Source: Neobacillus bataviensis (GTDB lineage: Bacteria; Bacillota; Bacilli; Bacillales_B; DSM-18226). From it: a DNA stretch of 64,000 nt. Of the stretch, positions 25,058-33,051 are shown piece by piece. The notes under the pieces were generated by a model. That model did not search any database. It was not told where the DNA came from and saw nothing but the letters and a program-made list of their open reading frames with translations. The stretch's first letter is position 1. Each line of letters starts with the position of its first letter. The stretch lies in NCBI RefSeq assembly GCF_019969725.1, contig NZ_JAHXYW010000001.1, forward strand, positions 186,001 to 250,000, read 5' to 3'. The position numbers and the translations under genes are program-made.

Positions 25058-25837
25058 TTAACTGTTCTTCAGATCATAAAATGTTATCGTGTTTTGCCAT
25101 AATTTATCAGAAACATCTTCAATTGGCAATTTTTTTATTTTTGAAATTTCTCGGATTGATTCACTCATCATATTCGGATTGGTCCTTTTACCGAAAAAAG
25201 GACCTTCGAACGGCCATGGCCCGTCTGTTTCAATCATCATCTGCTCTAATGGGTACATGTGAACGATGTTCCTTATTTTTTCTTTATAGACAATATCAGG
25301 GGTAACAGAAATAAAATACCCATTCTCTATCATTCGAGTGATGGTTTTCTGATCTCCCTTAAACCAATGAAAATGTGCCTTTTTAATAGAGTATTTTTCT
25401 AAAAGGTCGCATACGATAGGTGCATCGTCATAAATTGCATGAAGGATAATTGGTTTTTCCCAGGCTGAAGCCTTTTGAACAAATATCTCCAGAAGGGAAA
25501 GGTACTTTTCGTATTGGCTGGTAGAAATTTCATTCTCTTGCCTTAAATAAAAAGGAAGCCCTACCTCACCGATGGCAATCATATTTCCCATGTTTTTTTC
25601 GATCCAGCTGAATAGTTCACCTAAATACTTTTCATTTGGTAATGATTGCTCTGGATGGTATCCGAAAGCTGCCCTCACTTTGTGGAATTTTCGAGATAAA
25701 TCAAGATTCCTCATGCATGATTCAAGATTAAATGAAACGGATATCAGCCATTCTATTAGAGAGGGTTCTACCATTATGTTATTAATTTCATCATCTTTGT
25801 ACTGATCCAAATGAATGTGAGCATCAATCATCCTCAA
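25058..25837 (-). CDS. TatD-family metal-dependent hydrolase
   Basis: A 259-residue TIM-barrel amidohydrolase. Metal ligands are seen in DAHIHLD, GEVGL, ILHA, HFHWFKG and ETDGPWPFEG, the five TatD positions. Members are Mg-dependent nucleases or related hydrolases; this divergent one is not the housekeeping TatD by context. Translation probably begins at TTG 25837, since AGGGGAGAG lies 7 bases upstream; an ATG at 25831 is an alternative. Confidence 0.82.
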   Translation of the reverse strand: MRMIDAHIHLDQYKDDEINNIMVEPSLIEWLISVSFNLESCMRNLDLSRKFHKVRAAFGYHPEQSLPNEKYLGELFSWIEKNMGNMIAIGEVGLPFYLRQENEISTSQYEKYLSLLEIFVQKASAWEKPIILHAIYDDAPIVCDLLEKYSIKKAHFHWFKGDQKTITRMIENGYFISVTPDIVYKEKIRNIVHMYPLEQMMIETDGPWPFEGPFFGKRTNPNMMSESIREISKIKKLPIEDVSDKLWQNTITFYDLKNS

Positions 25838-25862
25838 CGATAGACTCTCCCCTCAAAAGTTA

Positions 25863-25878
25863 CAGAAAGCGCTTTCAT
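25863..25878. promoter_or_regulatory. cre-like site upstream of the TatD-like gene
   Basis: TGAAAGCGCTTTCT on the minus strand matches the CcpA cre consensus at nearly all positions and contains a 12-base palindrome. It lies about 25 bases upstream of the TTG start, where CcpA would block transcription. No test possible here. Confidence 0.35.
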
Positions 25879-26126
25879 CCGACATCTTCACTCGAGAATT
25901 GTCTTTTCATGCGCTTTCCCAAGGAATAAACATTTATTTCCTCAGCATTATTTAACATAAAACACTACTATTCAGCTAATTTTAACAATCATATTCTTTG
26001 AAAAAATAATATCCGTGTAATTAATGAAAACATAGAGAAGTCATACAATCAAGTGATCCCTATTATAAATTTAGTAAATATTGAATTTAGATAAATAATA
26101 TAATTATAGTATGGGGGTGTGCTTTA

Positions 26127-26312
26127 GTGGGAAAAGATATTCAAGTGGTAAAATCAGAACCGGGTAACAACAATACTAAGAATGATATTAGAGTGAACAA
26201 TAATTTCAGCCTTACAATCAATTTGGGGGATTCCTTAAATCTACTTGCTTTAATTGCAGGGATTTATTTATTAAGGAGTATCGCTAAAAAACAAAATTCG
26301 AAGAAAGAATAG
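26127..26312 (+). CDS. Small membrane protein of unknown function
   Basis: A 61-residue protein: polar N-terminal 30 residues rich in Asn, one hydrophobic helix (about 33-53, LGDSLNLLALIAGIYLLRSI) and a basic tail. I do not recognise the family. Start is GTG at 26127 after ATGGGGGTG. A hairpin terminator follows 30 bases downstream, which supports a real gene. Confidence 0.5.
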   Translation: MGKDIQVVKSEPGNNNTKNDIRVNNNFSLTINLGDSLNLLALIAGIYLLRSIAKKQNSKKE

Positions 26313-26342
26313 ATGTAATGGAAAAACCTATATTAACTCACA

Positions 26343-26375
26343 AAAGAACACTAGATATAATCCAGTGTTCTTTGT
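26343..26375. terminator. Bidirectional terminator
   Basis: AAAGAACACT pairs with AGTGTTCTTT around an 11-base loop; it lies between convergent small genes. Confidence 0.65.
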
Positions 26376-26387
26376 GACATTCTTTAG

Positions 26388-26624
26388 TTACAAACATAAT
26401 TTATCCAGCAATAGTTTCTTTTTTATCTTAAATTCTTCTTCAGTTATAAAACCAGACTGTCTAAGTTCTCCTAATTGTTTTATCAGCATTATAACTTCAA
26501 GGTCGTTATCGTTAGGATTTTCGTCACAATCATTTAGAAACTCAACGACTCCAACTTTACTAACAGATATTAATGGGAGAAACAGTACCCAAAGTACTGA
26601 TACAGAAGAGAACAATTTACCCAA
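26388..26624 (-). CDS. SHOCT-like domain small protein
   Basis: A 78-residue protein: N-terminal hydrophobic helix (about 5-24) and a C-terminal SHOCT-like motif, LGELRQSGFITEEEFKIKKKLLL (about 50-72), common at the ends of bacterial membrane proteins. Start is TTG at 26624 with GGGAGGTAGTAAC upstream. Function unknown. Confidence 0.6.
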   Translation of the reverse strand: MGKLFSSVSVLWVLFLPLISVSKVGVVEFLNDCDENPNDNDLEVIMLIKQLGELRQSGFITEEEFKIKKKLLLDKLCL

Positions 26625-26793
26625 GTTACTACCTCCCTTCTATTAATCTAATATATATTATGCCTTTCAAATATATGTAAATAAATATTCCTCCCAAAAT
26701 TCTATAATATTTTTAATCTACTATGCTATTTATTCTCGCAAATATCATTCCAAATGAATACTCTATAGCAAACATGCTATGGAGGTTAATAAT

Positions 26794-27552
26794 ATGGAAC
26801 AGATAAATAGAAATAATGGATTGGAAAAACATATCCTTCTTTTTGGCTCAACATTAATTTTTAAGACATCAAGCATTTATCAAACTATTTTCGTTACTGA
26901 GAGGAGTACATTCGAGGGAAAGCGGGGAAAATTCAGAATGCTTCAATTTTCTTCCGACTCTATTCAAGGAATAATGAATTTGGAGCAGCCGCACTGCCTC
27001 GTCGCTTCATACAGTCGAATCACTGTGGATCTAATTGATCACTATGCATCTGATTTTAAAAATGGATTTATAATTGGCCATGGAATTGGGACAGTAAGTT
27101 CACATTATTCCAATAAAAATATGTTAACGGCAGAAATTGACCCGGTGGTCGTCGAGGTATCTAAGAAATATTTTGGACATACCGGTAAGAACGTATTAGT
27201 TGGTGATGGACAAGCGCTCTTAAAGACTAGGGAGGCAAACTCTCAGGATATCATTTTTTTGGACGCGTACAGCGGCACTGATATCCCAATTCATTTAACA
27301 ACAAAAGACTTTTTTACCCTGACGAATGAAAAATTGGCCAACAATGGAATTCTAATCATGAACTATCTTGGGAATCTGCGAAATGATAAATTCTTGCATA
27401 CTTTACACGCGACCATTTCAGAAATTTTTCCTTGCGTAAAGGTATTCTCAGCCCTTCCTAATAAAATAACGAAACAAAATCTACTTATTGTCGCTAGTCA
27501 GCGAATTCTGGATGACTTTAAATCACAAGAAGCGACTCAAATCCAGATTTGA
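26794..27552 (+). CDS. Spermidine-synthase-like methyltransferase-fold protein
   Basis: A 252-residue protein with the Rossmann core of spermidine synthases: GHGIGTVSSHY (about 95-105, nucleotide loop), AEIDPVVVEVSKKYF (about 114-128), GDGQALL (about 137-143) and DIIFLDAYSG (about 152-161). The polyamine-binding Asp-Asp of true SpeE is not clear, so the product may methylate or aminopropylate another compound. The start at 26794 follows TATGGAGG. It stands alone between small genes. Confidence 0.75.
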   Translation: MEQINRNNGLEKHILLFGSTLIFKTSSIYQTIFVTERSTFEGKRGKFRMLQFSSDSIQGIMNLEQPHCLVASYSRITVDLIDHYASDFKNGFIIGHGIGTVSSHYSNKNMLTAEIDPVVVEVSKKYFGHTGKNVLVGDGQALLKTREANSQDIIFLDAYSGTDIPIHLTTKDFFTLTNEKLANNGILIMNYLGNLRNDKFLHTLHATISEIFPCVKVFSALPNKITKQNLLIVASQRILDDFKSQEATQIQI

Positions 27553-27560
27553 TTTAAAGT
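27515..27560. terminator. Long hairpin across the 3' end of the spermidine-synthase-like gene
   Basis: ACTTTAAATCA and TGATTTAAAGT pair perfectly, with CAAAT/ATTTG inside the loop. There is no T-run, so termination is uncertain; mRNA 3' protection is possible. Confidence 0.35.
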
Positions 27561-27845
27561 AATTAATTAGAACAAAAACAATTCTTTTTACGATCTTCTA
27601 AGAAATTCAAAAAAGGGTCTTTTATATCGTAAGGGAGCAAAATAAAAGCGAATCCAAAAAGTTATTCTTACCTAATAAATTTGCGTGAAATCGGAAATTT
27701 TCTCCTTGTTTTCCCCATTTCGCAAAGTTAGCTAGCCTTTTTTTTATTATCGTGATATAAGTCTATGCTTGTCCTTTTTAATAACATAGAATGTATTTTG
27801 TAAGGGGCCCTTAAAAAAATTTCTTTTCAGATAGGGGGGAAATTC

Positions 27846-28001
27846 ATGTCTTCAGCAATTGATCTTCAAGATATTCTTTGTCAACTAGGAATTGGTTTAA
27901 TTGCCCTTGTACTATCAGTCCTTATTATTCTGGCTGTTATCCTTGGCGTTAACCCAACAGATCTTGAAACTGCTAGACGTAACCTACGTTGCGCATCCTA
28001 A
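27846..28001 (+). CDS. 51-residue hydrophobic small protein
   Basis: An open frame with a strong site (ATAGGGGGGA, 5 bases before ATG) encodes 51 residues: MSSAIDLQDILCQLG, one long hydrophobic helix (about 15-35, ending LAVILGV), then NPTDLETARRNLRCAS. It carries two Cys. Two hairpins follow directly. I do not recognise the family; good translation signals and terminators argue that it is expressed. Confidence 0.6.
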   Translation: MSSAIDLQDILCQLGIGLIALVLSVLIILAVILGVNPTDLETARRNLRCAS

Positions 28002-28002
28002 T

Positions 28003-28038
28003 GAATCCCTTGCAGTAACAACAAACCGAAAGGGATTT
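28003..28038 (+). terminator. Weak hairpin after the 51-residue gene
   Basis: AATCCCTT pairs with AAGGGATT across a loop of about 19 bases. No clear T-run. Confidence 0.3.
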
Positions 28039-28065
28039 AAGCTTATCTTAATAGATGAGTAAATG

Positions 28066-28108
28066 AACTCTAGAAAATCATTTCAATATGATTTTCTAGA
28101 GTTTTTGG
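28066..28108 (+). terminator. Strong terminator after the 51-residue gene
   Basis: AACTCTAGAAAATCAT pairs perfectly with ATGATTTTCTAGAGTT around a 6-base loop, followed by TTTGG. Confidence 0.8.
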
Positions 28109-28250
28109 TTTTAGGAGATTTTTGTTTTATTTATAACGAAAAGAAAATTTTTTTATTACGGTGATATTAACACACTACATTTTTAGTTTTTCAACATAGG
28201 ATGTAAGGAATTTTCCGAACTTAATTTATTTAAAACAAAAAGGTGGTTTA

Positions 28251-28655
28251 ATGATGAGTAGTAATAAGAATGAAAAAAAGGATCAGAAACCGAGTAATGA
28301 AGAATCTGGTAAAAATCTTTCCAAAAATCAAAATACACTTGATTTAGGTGCCATTATGCAGCTGGCATCATCATTGCTAAAGAACGATTTGGTTATGAAA
28401 TCTGTTACGGAACTTAGCAATAAAAATCTAAACTCTGTAACTCCTGAAACCAATGCAGCTGATACACCAGAAAATGAGGAGATGTCTTCTATAGCTGATA
28501 CACCAGAAAATGAGCAGATGTCTTCTATAGCTGAACAATTAGAGAAAATCGCCAACGAATTTTCAGAATTAAAAGCCGAATTATCAAATCTAAAAGAACA
28601 AAATAATTATCTTACTAAAATGGTAAAGAAATTATACGAGTACCGAAGAAGATAG
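28251..28655 (+). CDS. Hypothetical protein with tandem repeat and coiled coil
   Basis: A 134-residue protein: charged N-terminus (1-28), a hydrophobic helix pair (about 30-58), two nearly identical 12-residue repeats ADTPENE(E/Q)MSSI (about 70-93), and a C-terminal coiled coil (about 94-130, EQLEKIANEFSELKAELSNLKEQ). It faces the gas vesicle operon across a shared terminator; a gas vesicle role is possible from position only. ATG at 28251 follows AAAGGTGG. Confidence 0.55.
   Translation: MMSSNKNEKKDQKPSNEESGKNLSKNQNTLDLGAIMQLASSLLKNDLVMKSVTELSNKNLNSVTPETNAADTPENEEMSSIADTPENEQMSSIAEQLEKIANEFSELKAELSNLKEQNNYLTKMVKKLYEYRRR
28458..28529 (+). repeat. Two tandem 36-bp units in the coding sequence
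   Basis: Units 28458-28493 and 28494-28529 differ at one base (GAG to CAG). The repeat keeps the frame and points to a recent duplication. Confidence 0.85.
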
Positions 28656-28680
28656 TGCTAGTATATAGAAGAATTTTTAT

Positions 28681-28710
28681 AAAAAAAACCTTGGAAATCA
28701 AGGTTTTTTT
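28681..28710. terminator. Bidirectional terminator at the end of the gas vesicle operon
   Basis: AAAAAAACCTTG pairs with CAAGGTTTTTTT; shared by the hypothetical gene at 28251 and gvpJ. Confidence 0.85.
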
Positions 28711-28736
28711 ACGTAAATGTTGGGAGTAAGCTTTTA

Positions 28737-29219
28737 TTAGTTATTGTTTCCCGGATTCTTTTTCTTCTCATTTTTCTTATTTCGTGATTCCTTTTCTTTG
28801 GCATTGTTTGATGAGTCCGTCGTCTTCGCTTGATTCACTGATTCCTTATCTTCCTCTATCTTAATTACCTCTTCCTTATTTTCAACAATCGGTTCAAGTA
28901 ATGCTTTTTCTTCCACTTCTTGTGGGATTGCCTTTGTTTCAACAAGCTGTTCAAGACGATTGACTCTTTCAAGTAATTGAGCACGCTCTTGTTCAGCCAG
29001 TCTTCCTTTCGAGGAATAATATGGATCGCTTTCCCACCAGTCCATTCCAATTTCTCTGGCTTTATCCACCGAAGCAACCAGCAGCCTGATTTTAATGGTG
29101 AGCAAGTCGACGTCCGCTAAAGCTATTTTTATATCCCCGGCAATCACGACTCCCTTATCTAAGATTTTTTCCAAAACATCTAGTAAATTGTTGGATTGTG
29201 TTGAATGCTGAATGGGCAT
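28737..29219 (-). CDS. gvpJ: Gas vesicle protein GvpJ
   Basis: A 160-residue GvpA-related minor protein. Residues 11-55 (LLDVLEKILDKGVVIAGDIKIALADVDLLTIKIRLLVASVDKA) are the GvpA core; a long acidic/basic Glu- and Lys-rich tail (about 75-160) sets it apart from GvpA and suits GvpJ, thought to help nucleate vesicle assembly. It is the last gene of the operon, 22 bases after gvpK. Confidence 0.85.
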   Translation of the reverse strand: MPIQHSTQSNNLLDVLEKILDKGVVIAGDIKIALADVDLLTIKIRLLVASVDKAREIGMDWWESDPYYSSKGRLAEQERAQLLERVNRLEQLVETKAIPQEVEEKALLEPIVENKEEVIKIEEDKESVNQAKTTDSSNNAKEKESRNKKNEKKKNPGNNN

Positions 29220-29241
29220 AAAAATCTCTCCTGTCAGTGGT

Positions 29242-29505
29242 TTAAAGAAGTCTTCCCAACGGGCCCAATTCTATATTAAGATCTTCTTTTTCTAAACCAA
29301 AAATGATCTTTAATTCTTCCATTTTTTCCTCAAGCCTCATTAATGTTAACCCCAATTCCTCCAGTTGTTCTTCCGTGAGGGAATCACTCTCCACCCGTCT
29401 CATCGCCTGTCGCTCCATTAATTGACGGAGGAGTTCAATGATCGTGAGCACTAGTTTGGCTAATCCTTGCTCTACTTGATTCGAGTCCAGGGGTATCCGT
29501 TCCAT
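29242..29505 (-). CDS. gvpK: Gas vesicle protein GvpK
   Basis: An 87-residue helical protein of the GvpK family: IPLDSNQVEQGLAKLVLTIIELLRQLMERQAMRRVESDSLTEEQLEELG, then MRLEEKMEELKIIFGLEKEDLNIELGPLG. The LVLTIIELLRQLMERQAMRR block is the most conserved part. Start at 29505 follows GGGGAGG and lies inside the gvpS coding region, overlapping by 71 bases; the frame extends further to 29559 without a better site. Role: vesicle assembly factor. Confidence 0.9.
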   Translation of the reverse strand: MERIPLDSNQVEQGLAKLVLTIIELLRQLMERQAMRRVESDSLTEEQLEELGLTLMRLEEKMEELKIIFGLEKEDLNIELGPLGRLL

Positions 29506-29716
29506 CAACAATGACCTCCCCTCCATTTTTCCGTTCCCGAGTGCCAAAAGCACTTTCAATCGATGAAATCAGGAGCTTAAGGTCAATAACAATTAAATCG
29601 ATATTGGCAACTGAGATTAATATTTCTCCTCGTACCACTACTCCTGTGTCAATGATACCGTCTAATAAATCCAACAGGGTCATTTCTTTATTTTCAAAAA
29701 GATGATGCCTCTCCAT
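29435..29716 (-). CDS. gvpS: Gas vesicle protein GvpS (GvpA-like)
   Basis: A 93-residue GvpA homologue, core TLLDLLDGIIDTGVVVRGEILISVANIDLIVIDLKLLISSIESAF (about 13-57) and a short polar tail. In Bacillus clusters the A-like gene between gvpL and gvpK is gvpS. Start follows GAAGGAG, 2 bases after the gvpL stop. Its last 71 bases also encode the start of GvpK. Confidence 0.85.
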   Translation of the reverse strand: MERHHLFENKEMTLLDLLDGIIDTGVVVRGEILISVANIDLIVIDLKLLISSIESAFGTRERKNGGEVIVDGTDTPGLESSRARISQTSAHDH

Positions 29717-29718
29717 CT

Positions 29719-30546
29719 TTATGTCTCCTTCACCATTTTAGAAAAATGATAAGGCGGCCAAGGACCGGTTACTTGAAAACCACATCCCAGTGGTTCATAT
29801 GTTTTTTCTATATCCTGTATTTTGTTTAAAAAATCCTCCACTTTACTTGTATCTAGTAAATAATCACAATTAATCAACATGTCATCTTTTCGTTCCGTTA
29901 CATCTTTCCCCCAATTTTTACGTAAATTGAAATCAGTGAAAAAGGGGTGAAGTTCCTGATTGATTTCATGCCACCATCTGCTTTGTTCCAGCTCAAATTG
30001 TGAAGCAATCAATTGTTCTAGCTTCTTCTTCATTAAAAATTGCTTACCCTTTGGCATAAACGCTAATTTTTCCTTTAAATCTTGAACAGCGGCATTATGA
30101 TTAATAACATGAGTTAAGGCCTTATCCGGGTTACAATACATTTTCACATTCCACTCTTGTTTACCCTTTAGGCTAAGGAGCTTTTGATAAAACTCATCAT
30201 ATTGTTCTGTTAATAACCCCTCTAAAGTATCTTCTTTTTGGAAAATGGTGCAGAACGACATGGGAAGAAGAGTAATATAATTGTGAATAGCAGCGATGAT
30301 TTCATGATGATGTAAGGCTTTTTCCTTTAACCATTCTGCATCCTTAACCAGTTGGTCTATTTGTTGTTGGGAAAAATCAGGGGCATTTACCGGGGTAATA
30401 ACGACTGCTAAATCTTTATAAGTTTTCGTATAGACAGGCTTTAGGTCTATTCCTGTTGGTAAAGGGACCTCAGTACCTTGAAATTCATCTTTTAAAGCGA
30501 CTCCGTACATATATATATAATCTGTATCAACCTGTAATTTGTACAA
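29719..30546 (-). CDS. gvpL: Gas vesicle protein GvpL (GvpF/GvpL family)
   Basis: A 275-residue GvpF/L family protein: YIYMYGVALKDEF at the start, a central region LPMSFCTIFQKEDTLEGLLTEQYDEFYQKLLSLKGKQEWNVKMY and the C-terminal GCGFQVTGPWPPYHF, where TGPWPPY(H/N)F is the family mark. Members join GvpA during nucleation. Translation starts at TTG 30546 after GGAGGAGGAGG. Confidence 0.88.
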   Translation of the reverse strand: MYKLQVDTDYIYMYGVALKDEFQGTEVPLPTGIDLKPVYTKTYKDLAVVITPVNAPDFSQQQIDQLVKDAEWLKEKALHHHEIIAAIHNYITLLPMSFCTIFQKEDTLEGLLTEQYDEFYQKLLSLKGKQEWNVKMYCNPDKALTHVINHNAAVQDLKEKLAFMPKGKQFLMKKKLEQLIASQFELEQSRWWHEINQELHPFFTDFNLRKNWGKDVTERKDDMLINCDYLLDTSKVEDFLNKIQDIEKTYEPLGCGFQVTGPWPPYHFSKMVKET

Positions 30547-30574
30547 GGCAGCCTCCTCCTCCTTTTAAAAAGTC

Positions 30575-30814
30575 TTACTCATCCAATAACTCACTTTTTT
30601 CACGTTCTTTGGCTATTTTGTATCTGGTAAGCAATTCCTGCTCCCGAAGAACGTAGGCTTCTTCATCAATTTCCTCCAATTCGTACATCAAATGCAACTC
30701 TATTAGCTGTTGCTGAATATATTTGATATCATAGAATTCTTGTTCCACTTCTTCTTGAATCTTTTCCCCAAGCTTGATGATTGATCGGAATGGCAATGAT
30801 AATAATTTAAACAT
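30575..30814 (-). CDS. gvpG: Gas vesicle protein GvpG
   Basis: A 79-residue helical protein with the GvpG start MFKLLSLPFRSIIKLGEKIQEEVEQEFYD and LHLMYELEEIDEEAYVLREQELLTRY. It begins 2 bases after the gvpF stop and precedes gvpL, the conserved F-G-L order. Confidence 0.9.
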   Translation of the reverse strand: MFKLLSLPFRSIIKLGEKIQEEVEQEFYDIKYIQQQLIELHLMYELEEIDEEAYVLREQELLTRYKIAKEREKSELLDE

Positions 30815-30816
30815 TA

Positions 30817-31572
30817 CTATTTCCCTTCTATCCTTAATCGGATATCGACAAAATTATAGGCGGGCCAAGGGCCGGTATACTTAAAATCTACTTTGTCCTT
30901 CCATAATTCATAGACATCATTCACCTGTTGGTCAAAGGCCTCTTCTTTTTTACGATCCACCAAAAAGGCAGCATTTAAAAGAGTTTTTCCAGGTATGGTT
31001 GCATTTAGTTTTCCTGCTTCCGCCAGCTCTAGCAAGGGGGTATAGATTTCTTTTTCCACGTCGTTTTCTAACCCTAAAATAAAGTTTTGTGCTTGTTCTC
31101 CTAATTGAATCTGATCATAAAAGGATGCCGGATTGGAGATATCTATTTTAGATGACTGCCACTTATTTAAAGTCGGATTATTTTTCATTTCTTCATTTAT
31201 CCATGACTTTTTTGCTATCACCTTTAATCCAAGCTCGATTTTGTTCTCCAATTGGGTAAACAATTTATCAAATTCATCATGCATATGCTTTAAAATCAGG
31301 AGCACATCCTCTTCTGAATGAAGAACATTTCCAAAACTCATGGGGATTACCCCATAACTTTTTATAATTTCGGAAATCATGTTCTGATGAGCAAATAAGT
31401 TATTTCGATCAGGCAATACTTCACCTTTGACTTTTGACACCACCATTGCTATATTCTGATGGTGAATCGTATAAACTTTATTTTCCAAATTATTAAGAGT
31501 TACTTTACCAAAGTGCTTTGGCTCCTTCTCCCGTATGGCACAAAATACATACACCCTATTTTGGGTACTCAT
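30817..31572 (-). CDS. gvpF: Gas vesicle protein GvpF
   Basis: A 251-residue GvpF/L family protein: NRVYVFCAIREKEPKHFG at the start, VIPMSFGNVLHSEEDVLLILKHM in the middle and VDFKYTGPWPAYNFVDI at the end. Start at 31572 follows TAGGAGGACC; the open frame to 31680 overlaps gvpN. GvpF contacts GvpA in the assembly nucleus. Confidence 0.9.
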   Translation of the reverse strand: MSTQNRVYVFCAIREKEPKHFGKVTLNNLENKVYTIHHQNIAMVVSKVKGEVLPDRNNLFAHQNMISEIIKSYGVIPMSFGNVLHSEEDVLLILKHMHDEFDKLFTQLENKIELGLKVIAKKSWINEEMKNNPTLNKWQSSKIDISNPASFYDQIQLGEQAQNFILGLENDVEKEIYTPLLELAEAGKLNATIPGKTLLNAAFLVDRKKEEAFDQQVNDVYELWKDKVDFKYTGPWPAYNFVDIRLRIEGK

Positions 31573-31583
31573 TGCTGGTCCTC

Positions 31584-32438
31584 CTACCCTAACAATTCCT
31601 TTAAAATTAGTTCCTGAACAGCTTTTCTGTTCAACTGAGGAAATATTTGCTTTACTGGTCTCATTAATACATCTTGACAAAGTGCTTGGTATTGTATATT
31701 CGTTGCCTTAATTGGAATGTCTGCTTTTTGGGCAATCGTTGCAATCATGAGAGAAACTCGTAAACTAGGACAAAATCCCTTTCCGTGGGATCTTAGTTTT
31801 GAAACAAGCCTTACAACTTCCTCCGCTTCATCTTGTTTGATTCCTGTTTTCTTATGAAGAATCTTTATCTCATCATCAGTATTACACGTGTCCAAACTGA
31901 TTGTGATTAATCGATCAAAAAGAGCATCCGGTGCATGAAAAGTTCCTGCATATTCATCGGGATTACTTGTAAAAATGATGGAAAAGTCTGGATGACAAGG
32001 GATAAATGAGTCCTTTTCCTTCCCGTAAAGAGGCAACACCTTTTCTTCTAAGAGGGCTAAAAATATATTATTCGTTTCAGGAAGAGAACGTGAAAATTCA
32101 TCGTAAATAACCACATGCCCATATTTGACCGCTTGTATAAGCTGTCCCTCGACCCAATTCGGTTTAATTACTTGCTCATGTTTGTAAACTGAGTGAATAT
32201 AATTATCGATGGTCTCTTTTTTCGTTATTCCATTTTGAAAACCCAATAAATCTTTATTCGATAATTCGTGATGGCCGCGTATGATGGTAACAGGCCTATT
32301 CATTTGTGAGGCAATATGAAGGGCCAAGCTTGTTTTACCAACTCCTGATGGCCCGACGAAATGTACAGGATAACCAGCTTTCATGTACAATTTTGTTTTT
32401 CTAATAATATCCTCTATCATTTTTGTCTTGACGAACAT
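31584..32438 (-). CDS. gvpN: Gas vesicle AAA+ ATPase GvpN
   Basis: A 284-residue MoxR-type AAA+ ATPase with Walker A GPSGVGKTS (about 28-36), Walker B VVIYDEFSR (about 103-111) and a sensor 1 region IIFTSNPDEYAG. GvpN promotes vesicle growth. The ATG at 32438 is chosen since AGGAGG ends 7 bases upstream; ATG 32441 and GTG 32444 are possible. It follows gvpA after a hairpin. Confidence 0.9.
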   Translation of the reverse strand: MFVKTKMIEDIIRKTKLYMKAGYPVHFVGPSGVGKTSLALHIASQMNRPVTIIRGHHELSNKDLLGFQNGITKKETIDNYIHSVYKHEQVIKPNWVEGQLIQAVKYGHVVIYDEFSRSLPETNNIFLALLEEKVLPLYGKEKDSFIPCHPDFSIIFTSNPDEYAGTFHAPDALFDRLITISLDTCNTDDEIKILHKKTGIKQDEAEEVVRLVSKLRSHGKGFCPSLRVSLMIATIAQKADIPIKATNIQYQALCQDVLMRPVKQIFPQLNRKAVQELILKELLG

Positions 32439-32475
32439 CATCACACCTCCTTATAACTTTTTCTTTCAACAAAGA

Positions 32476-32498
32476 GCCAAGGCTTCACTTGCCTTGGC
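32476..32498 (-). terminator. Hairpin between gvpA and gvpN (attenuator-like)
   Basis: GCCAAGGC pairs perfectly with GCCTTGGC around a 7-base loop, followed by TCTTTGTTG and no good T-run. A leaky terminator or RNA-protecting stem here would raise GvpA over the accessory proteins. Confidence 0.5.
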
Positions 32499-32515
32499 AA
32501 CACTTTTCTTACTAT

Positions 32516-32764
32516 TTAGGAAGATTCGACTTCGCCTTCCTCTTTAAAAAGATGATGATGAGGGTCTTTTAGGAGTCCAACTGCTTCGGCGTATTTTAAC
32601 CATGTCTTGACACTGGCAATAACTATACGGGCTTCAATTGTTAGCAGTTGAATGCCAACTAAAGAAACGCATGCCCAAATGTCTATAACTACACCTTTAG
32701 TCAATATACGGTCAATTACCTCAGCTAAACTAGAAGTATCTACACTCTTTTGTACACCAGCCAT
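32516..32764 (-). CDS. gvpA: Major gas vesicle shell protein GvpA
   Basis: An 82-residue structural protein: [53 protein letters not shown] is the conserved amphipathic shell core, with a short His/Glu tail. It is the main wall protein of the vesicle. AAAGGAGGAG precedes the start. The operon has a single gvpA copy. Confidence 0.95.
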   Translation of the reverse strand: MAGVQKSVDTSSLAEVIDRILTKGVVIDIWACVSLVGIQLLTIEARIVIASVKTWLKYAEAVGLLKDPHHHLFKEEGEVESS

Positions 32765-33051
32765 TTAATCTCCTCCTTTCATAAGCCGCATTTCAAAGGG
32801 GAAATCCCTATAGATTATTCTTTTTTTTTTGTACAGGTGAAAAAACTTGCCCTTTTTTAACAGCCGATCTCTTCGATAATTACGAATTACATTAGTATAT
32901 GTTTATTATTTTATTTGGAGTGGACGAGAGTATAAGGTGCTACTGACTGATTGTTTATTTTTCGGGATGAAAAGCGATTCTATATGGCTTTACAAATCAA
33001 AAAATTGGTCCTACTCTAACTTTAGTTAACTAATTGTTAGGGGGGGTATTT
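32765..33051. other. Intergenic region with the gas vesicle promoter
   Basis: Divergent region between gvpA and the YciI-like gene. On the minus strand it holds a long A-run near 32820-32832 and GGGGAAATCCC (32799-32809), a 10-bp near-palindrome. No clear sigma-A boxes were identified for gvpA. Nothing else recognised. Confidence 0.3.

Noticed and set aside
28458..28529. Start of a CRISPR array
   Set aside because: Two direct, adjacent coding repeats without spacers; they keep the reading frame.
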